From assembly GCA_026874595.1 (NCBI GenBank), contig CM049306.1:101321142-101385141 (forward strand): 64,000 nt of DNA, read 5' to 3'. The position numbers and the translations under genes are program-made. The stretch's first letter is position 1. Each line of letters begins with the position of its first letter. Of the stretch, positions 1 through 14,000 are shown in pieces. The notes under the pieces are model-generated. The model did no database searches. It had not been told where the DNA came from and saw only the letters and a list, made by a program, of their open reading frames with translations. Source of the stretch: Sipunculus nudus (taxonomy: Eukaryota > Annelida > Sipuncula > Golfingiida > Sipunculidae).

Positions 1-1245
1 AATGAGATTTCCTTGTTGGCAATTATAGATAACAACAGCTTTTTGTAAATGATGCATGGCGTATCATCTATTTTCCTGCAAATTTATCTATATTATTATA
101 GGATATTTATATGTAAGAATCACGCAATATTAAATGAAAAACAAGTTTACTTGGTTGTTTGTCATCTGTTGAAAAAATGTGTAAACTTTTTTATTGGTAG
201 CCCTTGCTTTACAAGCATTTTACTTCTCTTATTTTCCTTTCAATAAACTATTTCGATATTTATCTTAGTGGGAGGTTTTCATATCAATATTGGCTTATAT
301 GTTGCCTTCCTTTTCAAGAACCATGATCAATATATCTGAGCTTGGCTCTATTAAGTTAATAGCAGGCATAAGCCGGACCACAAATGTATGTTAAACTACG
401 TTTATAGATCTGTTATGTATTAAATAACGAAGCCTGTCAGGTGCAAACTTCACAAGGACGCACTATCTTAGGCCAAGACGTTGCTGAGCATTAACCAGAC
501 TACAACTGGACAATTCAATTTGTGAAAAGTTCATCTGAGTTACATTTTTTTCTTAGTTTCGGCTCTTGTAGAATCATCAAAGGGTTTACAATCCTATTTG
601 TTATTGGATCAACTATGTACCTGTGCCCACTACTAAAACCTCTCTCGTGCTTAATATTCAGTCTCAGTTCTCATTTTGCTTCAGGTATTAGTCACCTTTT
701 ATGTATCTTTTCAAATTAAGGTCTCGATGTTATGAATATTTGCAGATTTTGTAAACGTTTCGTACCTATTTAAATTGAGAAGCAGTTCATGAAAATAACA
801 GCAGAACCAACAGAAACATATACTGATAAGACGAATTTAGTATAAAAAAACACCTTCATTTGATAACATTCGGTGAGTCACATGTGGTGACAGAGGATAA
901 AGTAAACTATCCTGTCTTATCCATCGATTGACTTTTCAAATTTAAAACATACTTCGCCAACAGAAAGAGTGTTTTTACTTTCATCAAACGTTTTCATATC
1001 ACAAGGATCGTGTATTTCCATCTCTCAATAAGACCAGAATATCAAAGTAGAAACTGAAATCTGGGTGATAAATATATTGTTAGCATTTGACCGAATATAA
1101 ATCAGGTCACAGGAACCCCACAGATAGTTGTGGGGGGGGCGAAAGATCTGTTTAGGGACTGCAAACTTTCTTGCTGTTTTACATAATATATAGTTACGCC
1201 TGTTTTACACTACAGGACATTAATTATGCTTTTACAAAATTATCT
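1..1245. other. Anonymous AT-rich sequence
   Basis: No gene, RNA or mobile element is recognisable here. Short open frames have no domain, no convincing splice sites and no codon bias. The base composition matches the rest of the window, roughly two thirds A+T. A small G run lies near 1131-1139. Confidence 0.6.
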
Positions 1246-1261
1246 GATGTATGTATGTATG

Positions 1262-1321
<60 letters not shown>

Positions 1322-1322
1322 A
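1246..1322. repeat. (GTAT)n/(TA)n microsatellite
   Basis: A short GTAT tract runs into an almost pure TA run, broken by one TACA. The IYIYIY-type open frames across it come only from the repeat. Confidence 0.95.
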
Positions 1323-3004
1323 GTTTTTACCACTTTCACACTTTAATTTTTTTATCTTTCATTGAAATTTGTATACTGCATATTACAGCTGATGGGGTTC
1401 AATTAATTACGCATGATTTAATGTTTCAGTTTAATGTAAATGACCTGACAGTCAAAGCTCTTCGTTTATGCAGCTTCCCTGACCTTTGCTCATTCCATTG
1501 TCATACATTACACGCTCCGGGTACATGTAACCGGTAACATATACTATCCATACTTTACAAACACACACTTGCTGGATGATCACGTTTCCGTGTATTTGTA
1601 AATACCGCCCTCATCAAATAGACACGATGTCTGTATGCAGATACAACTTGGTGATAAAAACATGGACATACCTAAACACGCGGGGCACCAGACGCTGCCT
1701 GGTTGCAAAACTCGATATAGTCCCGTGTTATAAGGAATGCCATTATTTGAACAGCAATAAATTCATGGCCTTTCGTATTAAGAAGCTTGTCCCCGCTTGA
1801 ACTCGGTTAACCTGATTGACACAAGCTACCTTCACAAATCTATATAATCTTGATAACGATCTAATGAAGACCAGCAGTAGCCCCATTTATTTGACAATAG
1901 GATAAAATAAATATGAAATCGCACAGATAAGATAATTTCTCAAAGTGTACTCCGTGAACTTGTTGAAGATTCATATAATGACGTTTGTCCATATGTTAAT
2001 ACAGTGAAATCTGTGTGATGAGACCACATACACATGTATGTGAATGTGTCTGGCCTAAGTGGTCTTAATTCCCAGGTGTTCAGATTTAACCAATGTGAAA
2101 GTTTCCGGTTCAATCAAGGGTGGTCTTAATAGGCAGGTGATTTTATCAGATAATTGGTCTCTCGGAGGAATTCGTAACACCATTATTAGCAAATATTACG
2201 GTCAGGCAATACATAATTTAATCCAGAAAACCTAATAATATTTGTGCATGTTATTCTTATTGCATGTATTGTTACCGTAATCCTAAATCAACACACAAAC
2301 CTACCCATTGGTCATTAACGTGTCCTTATAGTAACAGAATACCAGCTGCAAACCATTTATATACACCATATATAACTATTATATCTGTTTTTTTTTTGTT
2401 TGTTTTTTTTACATTAACTACGTGTAGTTTCAAGCCATTGTGCAACGAGTGCTTAGCAAAATTGTAGCTTCTGCAGCTGTAGGATTAAGACATGGTTTCC
2501 CAACCAGAGGACCCTTAACGGAACTTTTTAACAATGGCTTGAAGCTTTCATATATGAGAGCAGAAATGTTGTCCAGGGGATTACTTACCTATGTAAACAC
2601 TAAATTAATACTTTCACTGGCAGTTATTGCCTTGACTGTATACTTTGCTCTTCATGTTGCTGGTAAACTTAAAGGTAGATTATGTTTATGATACATATCT
2701 CCTTTAATAAAGATAAATTGAAAGGCTTTATGAATCTGCTAGTGGCCAAAATGTGAACAAAAGCTGTTCAACAACAACACACCCTTCATCTTAGGAACAT
2801 TTTAATAACCGGCATCTTATGAATAGCGGTGGCTAACAGTTTTCCCTCGGTGCCGATAATGATAAGTGTTCTTATCTTTTTTATCACAGGGAATTGCATG
2901 TAGGTGGCACTGCGTATTTCATGATGAGGATAATCTCTCGACTTTGAATGATCTTTTACTATTAAATTCATGGACTGGAAGATATCGGGCCTACTATGTA
3001 TTGC
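1323..3004. other. Anonymous sequence with a short 60-bp-spaced repeat
   Basis: The segment is mostly unremarkable AT-rich DNA. At about 2058 and 2118 the motif GTGGTCTTAAT...CAGGTG occurs twice, 60 bp apart, which suggests a decayed two-unit tandem repeat. The open frames at 1576-1800 and 2440-2691 show no recognisable domain and are not called as genes. Confidence 0.45.
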
Positions 3005-3892
3005 AGAGATGCCACCTCGGAACCACCGTCAGCCCCGGGTACCATGGTAACCCCGGTAAAAAGATCACCCCAGTAACACGGACCCCCTGTTAAAAAGATC
3101 TACCAGCTAACAAGATCACCCCGGTAAAAAGATAACCCGGGAACACGGTCACTCCAGTAAAAAGATCACCCCCGGAACACGATCAGCCAAGGGTCCCACG
3201 GTCACCCCGATGACATGGTCACCCTAGTAACCCGATCACCCCCGTTAACAAGTTCATCCAGGAACCACGGTCACCCTGGTAACACGGTAACCCAATCAAC
3301 ACAATCACCCCTGTCACACGAACACCCCGGTTATAAGATCAGCCCGGGAACACGGTCACTCCTGTACCACGTTCAACCTGATAACACAATAACCCTGGGG
3401 ATGCGGTCATCTGGTTAACACAATCATCTGTGAACATGGTCACCCCCGTAAAACGAACACCACGATGCACCGGTCACTCCGGTAAAACCACCCCGTGACC
3501 ATTATCATCCCTGTAACAACAACATCCGAGTGCCACGGTCTTTCTGGTAAACAACTCGTTCAATCGACGACTGCGTTAATGTTACCATCCCAGCAACACT
3601 ACCACTCACACTAAACTAGGTACAAACAGGACCATCTCGGTAACAAACACCACTACACTGGTAAGTACATGGATATCTGGGTAACAAACAGGGCTGCCCC
3701 GGTAAAAAAAAATAACAGACACGACTACCCTGGTAAATACATGGATATCTGGGTAACAAACAGCGCTGCCCCGGTAAAAAATAATAACAGACACGACTAC
3801 CCTGGTAACAAACCCCAGATATACGCGGTTACTAAATTGCATTACTCGGTAACAAACAGGACTTCCCCGGGGGGAAAAATTAGAATACACCG
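3005..3892. repeat. Degenerate 17-18 bp minisatellite, left part
   Basis: Units approximate AACACGGTCACCCCGGTA, with many substitutions such as AAAAAGATCACCCC. A longer sub-repeat of about 65 bp, starting ACATGGATATCTGGGTAAC, occurs twice at about 3667 and 3740. The array runs to the left end of the solo LTR at 3893. A similar A/C-rich array of about the same period resumes after the LTR, so the two parts are probably one array. The frames translated from this region are products of the repeat. Confidence 0.85.
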
Positions 3893-4710
3893 TGTTACAG
3901 GTGCTCTTTTTATTGTGTGGCGCGGGCGTAACTTGTGTTGTGGCGCCCTCGCCGGGCCGTTTGTTACATTCTATGTTTAATCCGTACTGGTTGAACTCTC
4001 GTTGTCATGTTAGCCTTGGGTTTTCACGCCTGGCCGAGGTCACGTGATTAGCCTTGTATGTAGAGATACACAGCGCTGTTTTTCTAGAGAATTCCTGAAA
4101 AGCGTGTTTACTGTGTTGTGCAAGATCTTACAGACTGTTCGAGAAGTGGAAAATTCTCTGCTTAGGGTGTGAAGGTATATAAAGTGGCTGTGTTTCAGAG
4201 CCAGGCAGAGAGAACAGAAAGGATTCCGGCGGACGCAGAAGCGTGTGTGTCGGTTTTTGGGACCTTATCCGACGAATGCGGCAGTTATAGATTTTTTAAG
4301 ACTTTCTCCTGTATTTTATGCTTTTGGACTTCAGTTTACTTTCTGGATTGTTACAAGAACTTTACACTGGACTGTCATTCTCCGAGAGTATACATTTAAA
4401 GAATTTATCGTGGTGACGGTGTTGGTATCCAGGTGCTGTGCACATTGATTATTTTCGGTGTGATTGTATTGACTTGTTGCTATGCCGCTGTTTTACTGTA
4501 TAATTGTATTGATTTAGTGTATTGTATTGTTAGGGTTGTTTTAGGAATAGATTATAGTTATTTGTTAACAAGAAACCACTGACTTCTTTATTCATTCCCC
4601 TAGACATTTCACGCTGCCTAGTGTTACAGAATCTGATTTTTTTTAAATGTCCGTTACAGAATTTGTGTTCATCACGCATACATGATCTGTTTATATTACG
4701 TTCCGTAACA
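3893..4710 (+). mobile_element. Solo LTR, copy 1
   Basis: The copy begins TGTTACAGGTGC and ends TTCCGTAACA, giving TG...CA ends within a 6-bp inverted TGTTAC/GTAACA. It aligns along its length with copies at 21675, 23704 and 49145. A TATA-like motif TATATAAAG lies at 4176-4184. Conserved blocks downstream include GGACTGTCATTCTCCGAGAG, and the last 170 bp carry TTCATTCCCCTAGACATTTC. The polyadenylation hexamer is degenerate here (AATAGA near 4546). Flanking tetranucleotides ACCG and ACAG match at three of four positions. No gag or pol sequence is next to it. The element class is undetermined; a 4-bp duplication would suit Ty3/gypsy or BEL-type elements. It resembles copy 3 more than copies 2 and 4. 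Confidence 0.85.
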
Positions 4711-5180
4711 ACAGGTAATACACATGCACAATTATCACAGTAACAAACATGACTACCATGCAAACACGACACCTCCGTCAACAAATCACTCCACGAAATC
4801 GACCCTTCGACAAACACGACGACTCCACTGAACATGACCATTCCACAACTACGACCACTCCATGAATACGACCTTTACACTAATCCGACCGTTCGACAAA
4901 CACAACCACCCTACCACCAACACGACCACTCAAACTACACGACCACTCAACCGACACGACCACTCAACCGGCATGACCACTCAAACACCTCCACCACTAA
5001 ACCGACACGACCACTCCATGATGAATTCGATAACTGAACTAACTCCACCATTCTTCAAAAACGACACTTCAGCAACATAACCATCCTACAAGCATGACCA
5101 CCCTGTCAACACGGCCACCCTACCAGCACGACCAGCCCGCCAATTAAGACCACTTTGCTAACACGACCCTCCCGGTCAAC
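4711..5180. repeat. Degenerate 17-18 bp minisatellite, right part
   Basis: Repeats approximate ACGACCACTCAACCGAC, clearest at 4905-5020, and decay towards both ends. It lies directly after the solo LTR and has the same strand asymmetry (few G, many A and C) and period as the array before the LTR. The two are therefore probably one array divided by the insertion. Confidence 0.75.
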
Positions 5181-8100
5181 TGGATCTCCTTTTGGACCAG
5201 AAGAAGGCGATTAATGATGTTCAGTTAGGTGGACGTGATAGAGTCCTTGCTATCGTGTTCGTCGTTATGTATATACTGCTCTTTAAAATGTGTAATAACT
5301 CAGCGTGTTCAGCAGTGTAAGCGTCCCCAGGGTGGGACGGGGAAGCTTATATTGGTTGATGAGTGCATTCCTAAACCGATATTTATTCTGATACATTTTT
5401 GCTGGCGTTTGCAGCAAATCTCCAGTTCTATCAGTTTCCGAAACCTGACCTTTGTGTATCGATCGGTCCAGACAGAGCAATAATAAGGGAATTCTGGAAA
5501 AAAAATATGACCACAATACAGGAAATACCAAAGCACTGACATATAGAACAAACGGACAGCACAATCCTCGTGAGACAATTAATGTTCACGCCTTTCAACA
5601 TAATATGTAATCATTTTTACAGGTTCTAGTTCATGTCTAGCTCATTTAAATATACTGATAGACCGCATGCGGCTGTGATATTTATGTGGGTGTTCACGCG
5701 TTGGCGAGTGACCTTCCCATACATAGGTAACGGCTATCAATCAAGGTATATATTCCGCCGGTCACGGTAAAGACTTAAGTGCCCTTATTGCGGGGGAGTT
5801 ACCACATATAAAACTTACTCTGATGAGCGGTGCTTTAGAGCACAGGTATTTTTGTTAATCAAGTCTCATTTCCACAATCACCTAGACCCACATATTTAGT
5901 CCGCCTCTTGTCTCTATATACCGAACCCCACTTATACCTTCAGACATCTTTGGCTTGAAAGGTTTGAGCTTTTATTGTAATGAAATCGGCTCGCACTAGG
6001 ACCTCAGCCATGCGGAGTTGTCCGTTTCCTAAGCCCGGGGCGTCTCGATGATGGATGCCGGCTCCCCGTAGGTCTGTCTTTTACATAGACATCGTTAGCA
6101 TTGGTCTACAAACATAGGGACAATCATGGTGTCACTGCATTCTTATATCCAATCCACATCACCATGTCTGCTGCCTCAGCCTCCATCTCCCATCGCGCCA
6201 TCACCACAGGGGAATGCTTTTGTGTTTTATATAAATAACCTTCAATGATTTCATCCCCCAGCCTTGATGTACGACTTCCAATATTAGCAATGAAAGAACC
6301 CATTTTTAAAGTGATTAGTGTTGAACGACCATGAATCAGAACTTTTTTACGGGTGATTCAGTACACTTATCTCCAAATAATTTTCTTAAACATGACTTTG
6401 ATGTATTGCAGTATGTATGTTATTAATGATTTGGTGGTGAATAAAATATTCACAAATACATACAACAAAAATAAGTTCCTACTCTTTTATTTTTAATTAA
6501 AGGTTAGTCTTAGTAAACCAAACAATCCCGAGCCACAAGAAAATCTGAAAACAATATTCTTCAACTATTCCAAATATGGCGTATCTTCCTCCTATTTCGA
6601 CTGATCTTTGGACAGTTATTAAATATTATAGCTGAATGTTACCTACGTTGACCTGTTTCAAGTTTCGGGGAAAGTTATTCTCTTTCCGCATTTAGACGTA
6701 ATGTAGATTGTCAAAAAGGAAGTTCAGCTCTGTCTAAGCCCGAAATGGCGAATCGATAAACACTTGAACCTTTTGCAAAAATATTTATCCTTCAAAATGG
6801 ATATTTGTTTTAGAATCGCCACTGAAATAGCATGAATATTCTAGATAAAAACTCGGGCAAATGTCCAAAAATATTTATAATTGTGAAATAAAAGAAATTG
6901 CGGAAAATAATTTATCCTGAACATGTAATATTACATTAAAAAGTTGATGAAATCAACAAAGGACTGAGGCAGTTCCATTAAATATTTAAGAGTGCACACT
7001 AATACTATTACTAAACTTAAAGATTCTAATGGCTAAGCATAGGCTATCTGTTCTGAATGTTCGACCCCCTTGCATTATAAATTACCTTCAAAATTAATTT
7101 ACTTTATTGTTCTTTTCACCAGCATGTAAAGATCGTGCTAAATGGAGGCCATGTATCTATTCTTTAAACAGATATGTGATAAGAAGATTTAAGGTATACA
7201 TCCTGAAGAATAATTTTAATGAAGAGATCATTTACGTATAGGTTTATTTTTCCTTAATTGCAAATTACCGCTACGTGCATATGTATATAGAAGATAGGAT
7301 TCTAGTTACAGGATACGGACCACCGTTATTTTATCCGTTTCCCTAGAATTGCCACTTGCTTTGGGCAGCTACTTCTGCAGCAGTCTGAACAATGCTCAGA
7401 GTATGTTGGTTCAGCTCTTGTGGGAGTCTCCACCGTCTGACAACATTATTGATACGTGGATAGGTATAATTAAGGTCCACCTCTTTCAGTTTCGAACGAT
7501 TTATGAAGTATTTAAACTTAATTATAACCTCACATAAGAAATTCCCTTCCATTATATGGTATCATAATGAACGAAAAATTACAATAAACACTTCACGTCT
7601 GTGAATTTTAGATTCCATTTGTTCTCTCCTATGGCTCGTTGTTATCTTTCAAATCTTTCCAATTTTTATTTTTTCTCTTTCCAATAAAGAAATCGTAAGC
7701 ATCTTAATAACCAGAACGGAAATTGTACTGTCATTACCGTCTCTGATAGAAAGAAACCGTTTAATTAATCAACATGAAGAGATACAGGATTTTGTTTTAA
7801 CGCCTATCTGTAAAATATTTCACGAACGACCATTTTCCGAAGGATCTGGTAACATATTTACCATGCATTTCAGCCTCATTTTGTCCATTATTGCCAGTGT
7901 AATGCTGATTAAGGCAGGTCGTTGAAAAGTATTCCTATTAAATACATTTTATTATTATAAAACATTCTTCGGTATATATAAAAACGAATCAATAAAAACT
8001 TTCAAAACGGAGATGTTCATAATGTGGATTTTTTCATACAGACCACAGAATCTTTGTGATAGCCGTTGTAGTTTTATAGCCTCATCTAACCTGAAAGTGT

Positions 8101-8507
8101 AGGCCTGATTCAATGGCAGTTGCTTATACTTTAACAGGAAGGGATTATATATATTTTTATGTAATACATCCCTTAATAGAAATGTGGCCTTCATTATTTA
8201 CTTTATACTTTTTTATCACTCTCCTGAGTGTATTCAGCAGGGATATACGTTGATTTCGCCTGATAAACAACCCGTTTTGTTCACACAAGGTTCTCCGTTG
8301 AATCACAAAGTCTGTCTTGGATGCCAACAACAATATCTTACATTATTAGATCCTAGCCCAATATAGACTCGTCAAATGGTGCTCGTACTGGCCTGGCGAG
8401 GATTTTTAAACGACACTCCTTTGCCTTCTTCCTCCGCGGCAGGTCAAGAAGGAGAGGGTGCAAATATAATATAACCCAAGTTGACATGCTTAACTTTTTT
8501 CTTCCAG
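5181..8507. other. Anonymous, mostly unique sequence
   Basis: No gene or element is recognised. Open frames are short and without domains. A somewhat GC-richer patch at about 5990-6230 contains no open frame of note. AT-rich single-copy-looking DNA makes up the remainder. Confidence 0.5.
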
Positions 8508-8611
8508 AAAGAGCCTGCTCAATGAATGAGTTATCAAAAGTCGCCATGGAGCCAGATTTCTCTGGAATAAAACAAGCATTTTTACCAGTGTTATCAAATT
8601 TGCAAAGAAAG
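8508..8611 (+). CDS. Candidate internal exon of an unknown gene
   Basis: A strong pyrimidine tract ending TTTTTTCTTCCAG is followed by 104 bases open in one frame. They end in CAAAGAAAG directly before GTATGT, a good donor. The frame gives 34 full codons, including MNELSKVAMEPDF and SGIKQAFLPVLSNLQRK, with ordinary amino-acid composition. The segment starts with the last two bases of a codon and ends on a codon boundary. It could also be a first coding exon starting at the internal ATG at 8522. I do not recognise the protein. No matching neighbour exon was found within several kb, so it would lie among long introns. A chance combination of splice motifs remains quite possible. Confidence 0.3.
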
Positions 8612-10720
8612 GTATGTTACGACAGCAAAACAGAATCTATACCAATATTAATCCTAAACCATTTTACGATTTTCTTAAAGGTTTCTTCCGAATTTTCATT
8701 TTATCTGTTTTCGAATGGAGGATTACGTTTTTGGCATTCGTGTTTTGGGTATCACTGGCCGCTCCGAATGGATACACGATATTAAAAATGACCATAACTC
8801 AATATTCTAATGGAGCCTGGCTTCGTAACTACAAGATTCATTCGTTCATTATTTTTAATAAAACTAACACATGTATTTTTCCAGCAGAAGATTCTCGCTG
8901 ACATTAAATGATACCCACGTACGACCATAAATGGGACTATATTGGAAGACCAGGCTACATGTCTGGTTTTCCTAAACAACATAATTGCGACTTTATGTTT
9001 ATTAACGTATTATGGGAATTAATTTACAACTGAACACAATAACAGAAAAAATTCTATAGAAATATATATATAACAATTTGTTAAAACGCGTCAAGAAATA
9101 TATTTATCAGATGATTGATTTTTCATGTTTGAAGAAAAAAATCGGTGTTTTTTTTTTTAGAATTGTTCATGTGTCAAATCTCTTCAGATCTGGATCTGCA
9201 AAACTAGGAACCTGAATAAGTTTACAGATCCGGAAAAAAACACATAGGGTTTTCTGATCCCACCAGTATTACTTAATAAGAACCATTAACAGGAAGTCAC
9301 AATCTGGATGAAAGTTAACCATCTCAGTATTGTTGTTGTACTTTAAAGGAGTATATAACTCCTGATCTTCCTGGATTTATGTCCTGGTTAACCAGTATAA
9401 GATTGTTTCTTGATGAGAAATGCAAATTCAGAAACTTCAAGGTAGGGGTTTGTTGGTTAATACCGTAAGTTTCTTAACCTGTATTGTGAGTTTGGTTACC
9501 TGTACAAGAAGATATGTCGGAGTAATACCAGAACCAGCCACGGTGTCTGTTGTCTCTCGATCTCCTTTCCACGCACATTATTTATGCACAGGTTATATTT
9601 ATATACACAGAAAAGCCATTACTGAGAAACAAATTACCGTGTCCCTCTGCAACGCCTGTTTATATAAATAAACAGGTCACAGATCACCTTGCTGTTTCTG
9701 CAAGCAAAAAGATTCTGTGTAATCAGGAGAAATCTAGGACCCTGGGACATGGCACATGAGCTGTTTGAATGTAAAATCTTTTCGTTTTTTCTGTTGTATC
9801 AGGCATTGATAAACATTGAGTCACTATTTTAGGATCATTTTGCAGTGGATTTATTGTTTTTTGTACAAAAAGATGTTCAAACAGATCATAACAGACAGAA
9901 CAATATTTATAAACAATTTTTTACCCGCAATATAGAGTGTTTCGAAAGGTGCGGATCTTATATCTACAGCCTCGTTACAATCGCCGTACATTATGCATGG
10001 ACTAATATTCTTTATTAATACACACATTAACATATATGTATATTTATATATATATATGAATAGAAGTTTAGTATGATTATTGCGGTTTACGAAAATTTCC
10101 TATAATGTAAAACACTTCTTTTCCGATGTACTTTAAAAAAATAACCATTGACACGTTTACCCCCGGAAAATTACATTTTGTCTTACCGTAAGAATTCTGG
10201 TTTGCCAAAAACAGGAGTTTTTGACAAAAAACTGCCTCTCTTTCACTTTACGTCACTCCCTGATTATATTCTTTCTGTGTTCTTAAAATGTGATAGGTTC
10301 TTCATCTCGTAGTTTAATTTTTTTATTCAATATTTAGTAATGTACCTATTTTACCTAAGAATAGATGAGAGCACAATTTCGATACCTGTCGGGGAATAGA
10401 TAAAATATATCTTGGTCATCGATTTATATTGGCAGGGTCACGCGAAGTTCAAGGGATGCCATTGCACCTGACAACTTGACAAAGTCGATTATACCGATAC
10501 CGGAGGTCTCCTAACTATACATACTACATGCGGCCACTGCTGAATGCAATTGACATAGCCATTTCAACTGGACAGGAACGGTTTACATTTGATTCATTCT
10601 CCGGAATGCTATTATTAAATATGCACATATTTTGCAGACATTTATACCCTAGGTAGTTACTTTAATGGTTTAACATTCATACTCAATGACAGCGAACCCA
10701 TCCAATTCCTTGTTTTCACA
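8612..10720. other. Anonymous AT-rich sequence
   Basis: Nothing is identifiable. Only short (TA)-rich stretches (near 9061 and 10030-10058) and short domainless frames are seen. Confidence 0.5.
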
Positions 10721-10725
10721 GCAAT

Positions 10726-11045
10726 GCCACAAGCATGTCTGGTGGCCTCTGACCTCATTAAATATGCATGGATTTTGTCAAAAATCAAACTTAAGCGAGG
10801 TATCATATCGGTTAGGTTAATATTTCTTTAGAGTTTCATCAAAATCAATCACAAGTGAGGTATTATGACAACACAAGAACGAAGTCTCATGACATTTTGA
10901 CCTTCAATATGCGTGGACTTTGCCCAGAATTGAACAGGGGAAGGGGATATAATCTGCAATAGCTATAGTAAGGTTTGCGAAATCCAATCAAAGACCTGGT
11001 AAGTTATTACAGATAAATGAAAGGTGGCGGACGGACGGACGGTCC
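10726..11045 (+). repeat. Decayed interspersed repeat ending in (GGAC)n
   Basis: The sequence has the form of a common molluscan-type dispersed repeat: phrases such as GTTTCATCAAAATCAATCAC and two similar phrases AAGCGAGGTAT and AAGTGAGGTAT about 65 bp apart. It ends GGCGGACGGACGGACGGTCC. No terminal repeat or target duplication was found. The resemblance to a family is from memory of the general pattern, not a search. Confidence 0.4.
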
Positions 11046-14000
11046 CTTTTTAGAGGGAGTAAAGAACAGTTACAAAACATTGTTATGTTTTAAAGGGTAT
11101 TAGAGTTTTAAATGTGAACAGAAAAATGTTTATTTTAAATTTTCAGCTGTAAAAGGCTTCCCATTACAGTTATGTAATGTGTAAAACTCCAAATTGAGGA
11201 AATTAAACATCTTTTGTACCATGAATGGCTGAGAAATATCGATTTTAATTTAAGTATATAAAACTGGTATAGGAAAACATTGCCAAAAGTTTGGTATACC
11301 ACATTGTAGAGAATATTCTAAGGTTTCAAAATATGTACATGTCACGTGTTTCCAGATCAATATTTTAATATTCAGGAAAAGCTGAAACAAAAAAAAAAAC
11401 AGATTTTTTAGACTGTTCTGAGACTTTTAATAACAGACGTTTTCACAGTCGATGCTACAATAGATAGATACGTTAGCGGTATGACCTGACATCAAACCGA
11501 GACCAGGGGATGACCTTTTAAATGTTACTCAGGTGTTGACACCCGAGGGCCAGTCACGTGACGACCCCAGGAACCAGTTACCTTTATCTCCTGACTGGTT
11601 ACATTCACGTCTGTCATAACTTCCAAATAAGGGTAAATGGCAAAAATATACCTGCCAGGCCGTGGGACATGACATCCAGCAGTCTGAACACGTTATTCGT
11701 AATATACTGATCTAGGACCCGGGTACTGATGGGAATACGGTAGCTCCGAGAATCCCAGAATATTGCCCATGAATTTGAAACTTTTATGAATATAAACCCA
11801 AAAATCATCTCTGAAAAGAAACCTAGGAATATGCAGATGATTTACTGGAAATGACAGCATATGCGAAAGCCACCGTAGGAAATACTGTAGGGGTGGATAC
11901 AGAATCTTAGAAAGTTTGGGGGGGGGGGGGGGTTGCTCAACACCCTGGTACCGGGACACAAGTGCCGACAGTGCTGGCAGAAGTTAAACATAATTCTCAG
12001 ATACAGAATTATGGGAAGAAAAGTGCTCAAGACGCAAGACCCTTCGCTGCTTTTCGGTATCTCGGTATGTTATTCTATTTTCTATTTTTTTAGGTCGACC
12101 CCCTGAAGATCGCTCCCTGTATAGCTCCATATCAGCATGCTAAAAACAAGGCCGGCTTGCCTTGGATAAGACTGTTGAAAGTTAAGTGGAAAAGGCGCAC
12201 CTCGAAATGGAGCCCAATACATGAAATATAAGTACGACAAGTGAAAAATCTAGGTGGAACCACCATCAAAAATTATTTTTTTTAAATTTTTTATGTGATT
12301 TAGTTTTATGACGCCAAAGTAGAATAAGTCTCTCGTGAATAATATGTGAGTTGCATTAATCAAAATATATATTTGTCATTAGATTAGATCTATTATTTCA
12401 TATAAAAGAGTGGAATGTGACGTATTGATGTGTTCAGGTGTTCAGTGCCTTGACCGTAAATGGTTGTTGGTTTACCTAAGGACATAGACCGCCAGTAGCG
12501 GCGATGGAGACACTGGTGATTACGTTGTAGGTTCTGTCACAGCTGATGGTAGCGGGACCTCAGGCCCAAATGATAAATCTATTCTTGATCAGAGTGGTCT
12601 GTTACGTTGTTTCACTGCCTCACTGGGTGCCAAAGTAAAATTGGGAAATACTATAATATATCTATTATACAATATGACGCAATTTTTTTGGTAAAAATTT
12701 ATATTTATCTACATATGCCATCCCTTTCCGAAAATGTAACACGAGATGGAAAACATTGGTTTCTTGTCTTATTTTAACGAATAATTCCAATGGATTTTGT
12801 CTGGGGCTAAAATGCCATGGTCTTTATTATGTTAGGGCTGATTGTCCAAGGTGTATTGCTTGAGAGTACTCGTCTAGGAGAACTTGTTCCAGATGCTTGT
12901 CATTGGGCAGGTGCCCGATGTATACCGCCATACTAGTATGCAGTTTTATACATTAACTTGGACAGCATTATAAACACGGTATTGATAAATTATATTTTAA
13001 ATGTTGTATTTTTTTTAAATCATTTATTATAGGTTATGATCAGTTGCACGTTCTTACGGCCTTGAGCAATCTCTTTGAGGTCAACAAATGTAATTACTGA
13101 TTTAGTTTTCAAGTGCAGAACGTGCCGAGCGGAAGAAAGGACACATGTAGAAGTGTGATAGAGGCCGTTTATGTGTGCCGGATCCTGCGACGTCTTGCCT
13201 TTTGATGGCGGGTTGAACGTTCCGATGACCGGCAAAAGGAACGTGAGACCTCTTGGTCGGAGGCGAGACAAACCTTGAGTGCTGCGGGCGGTGAAAGTCT
13301 TCACAGGTCAATACATATGTTTGTCATGCAGGAGAATCACAGCCACATATATTAAAATAACTTAAAGTCTAGTCTACTCTTATGGGGAAAATCTGAAGCG
13401 ATGGAGAGTTATATATCACCAGGTCGCTCCGTATTAAATCAATCGTCCACGACACATTGGCCATTATGCCCTTTGAGAGCATGTTTGTTCTTCTATTATA
13501 TCGTACCTTAATATTTGATGGTGGAATATTAATCTCCTTGGGTAAACTGAATTTCTACTAATTGGAATTTCCTAGCACCACAAAACTAACATTCCAAGAA
13601 TATCTTTAGTGACGAGCTTATGACATGTAATTGTCAGGGGCAGGACGGCCTGCATACTAATGCCCCGTCCTATTGACTGTAGACCCCGGGTCTATGTCAT
13701 TGATCATTGTAAAAATGGAACGGGGGATAACGAACATCCGGAGCTTCGCTCAGGGTTACATTAATCATTGTCATCACCACCATCACTCATACACAGGTGC
13801 ATTCGGGTTATAAGTGTAACATAAGACTGAGGAATGAATCTGTTGCTGTTCAGTGAGGCCGTTGTTTTAGTTCAATGTATTAAACCGGAATGCCAGTGTC
13901 GGACGAATGATTGAGTTTTTTTAAGAATTCCTTTTATTTATAGTCGTTTTATTCCTTTGTTTTATTGACGAGCCATACAAAACTAAGGGCTGGAGAAATT

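Noticed and set aside
12489-12693. Open stretch reading GDGDTGDYVVGSVTADGSG
   Set aside because: No start codon, no convincing acceptor or donor and no recognised domain; it may be worth a search but is too weak to annotate.
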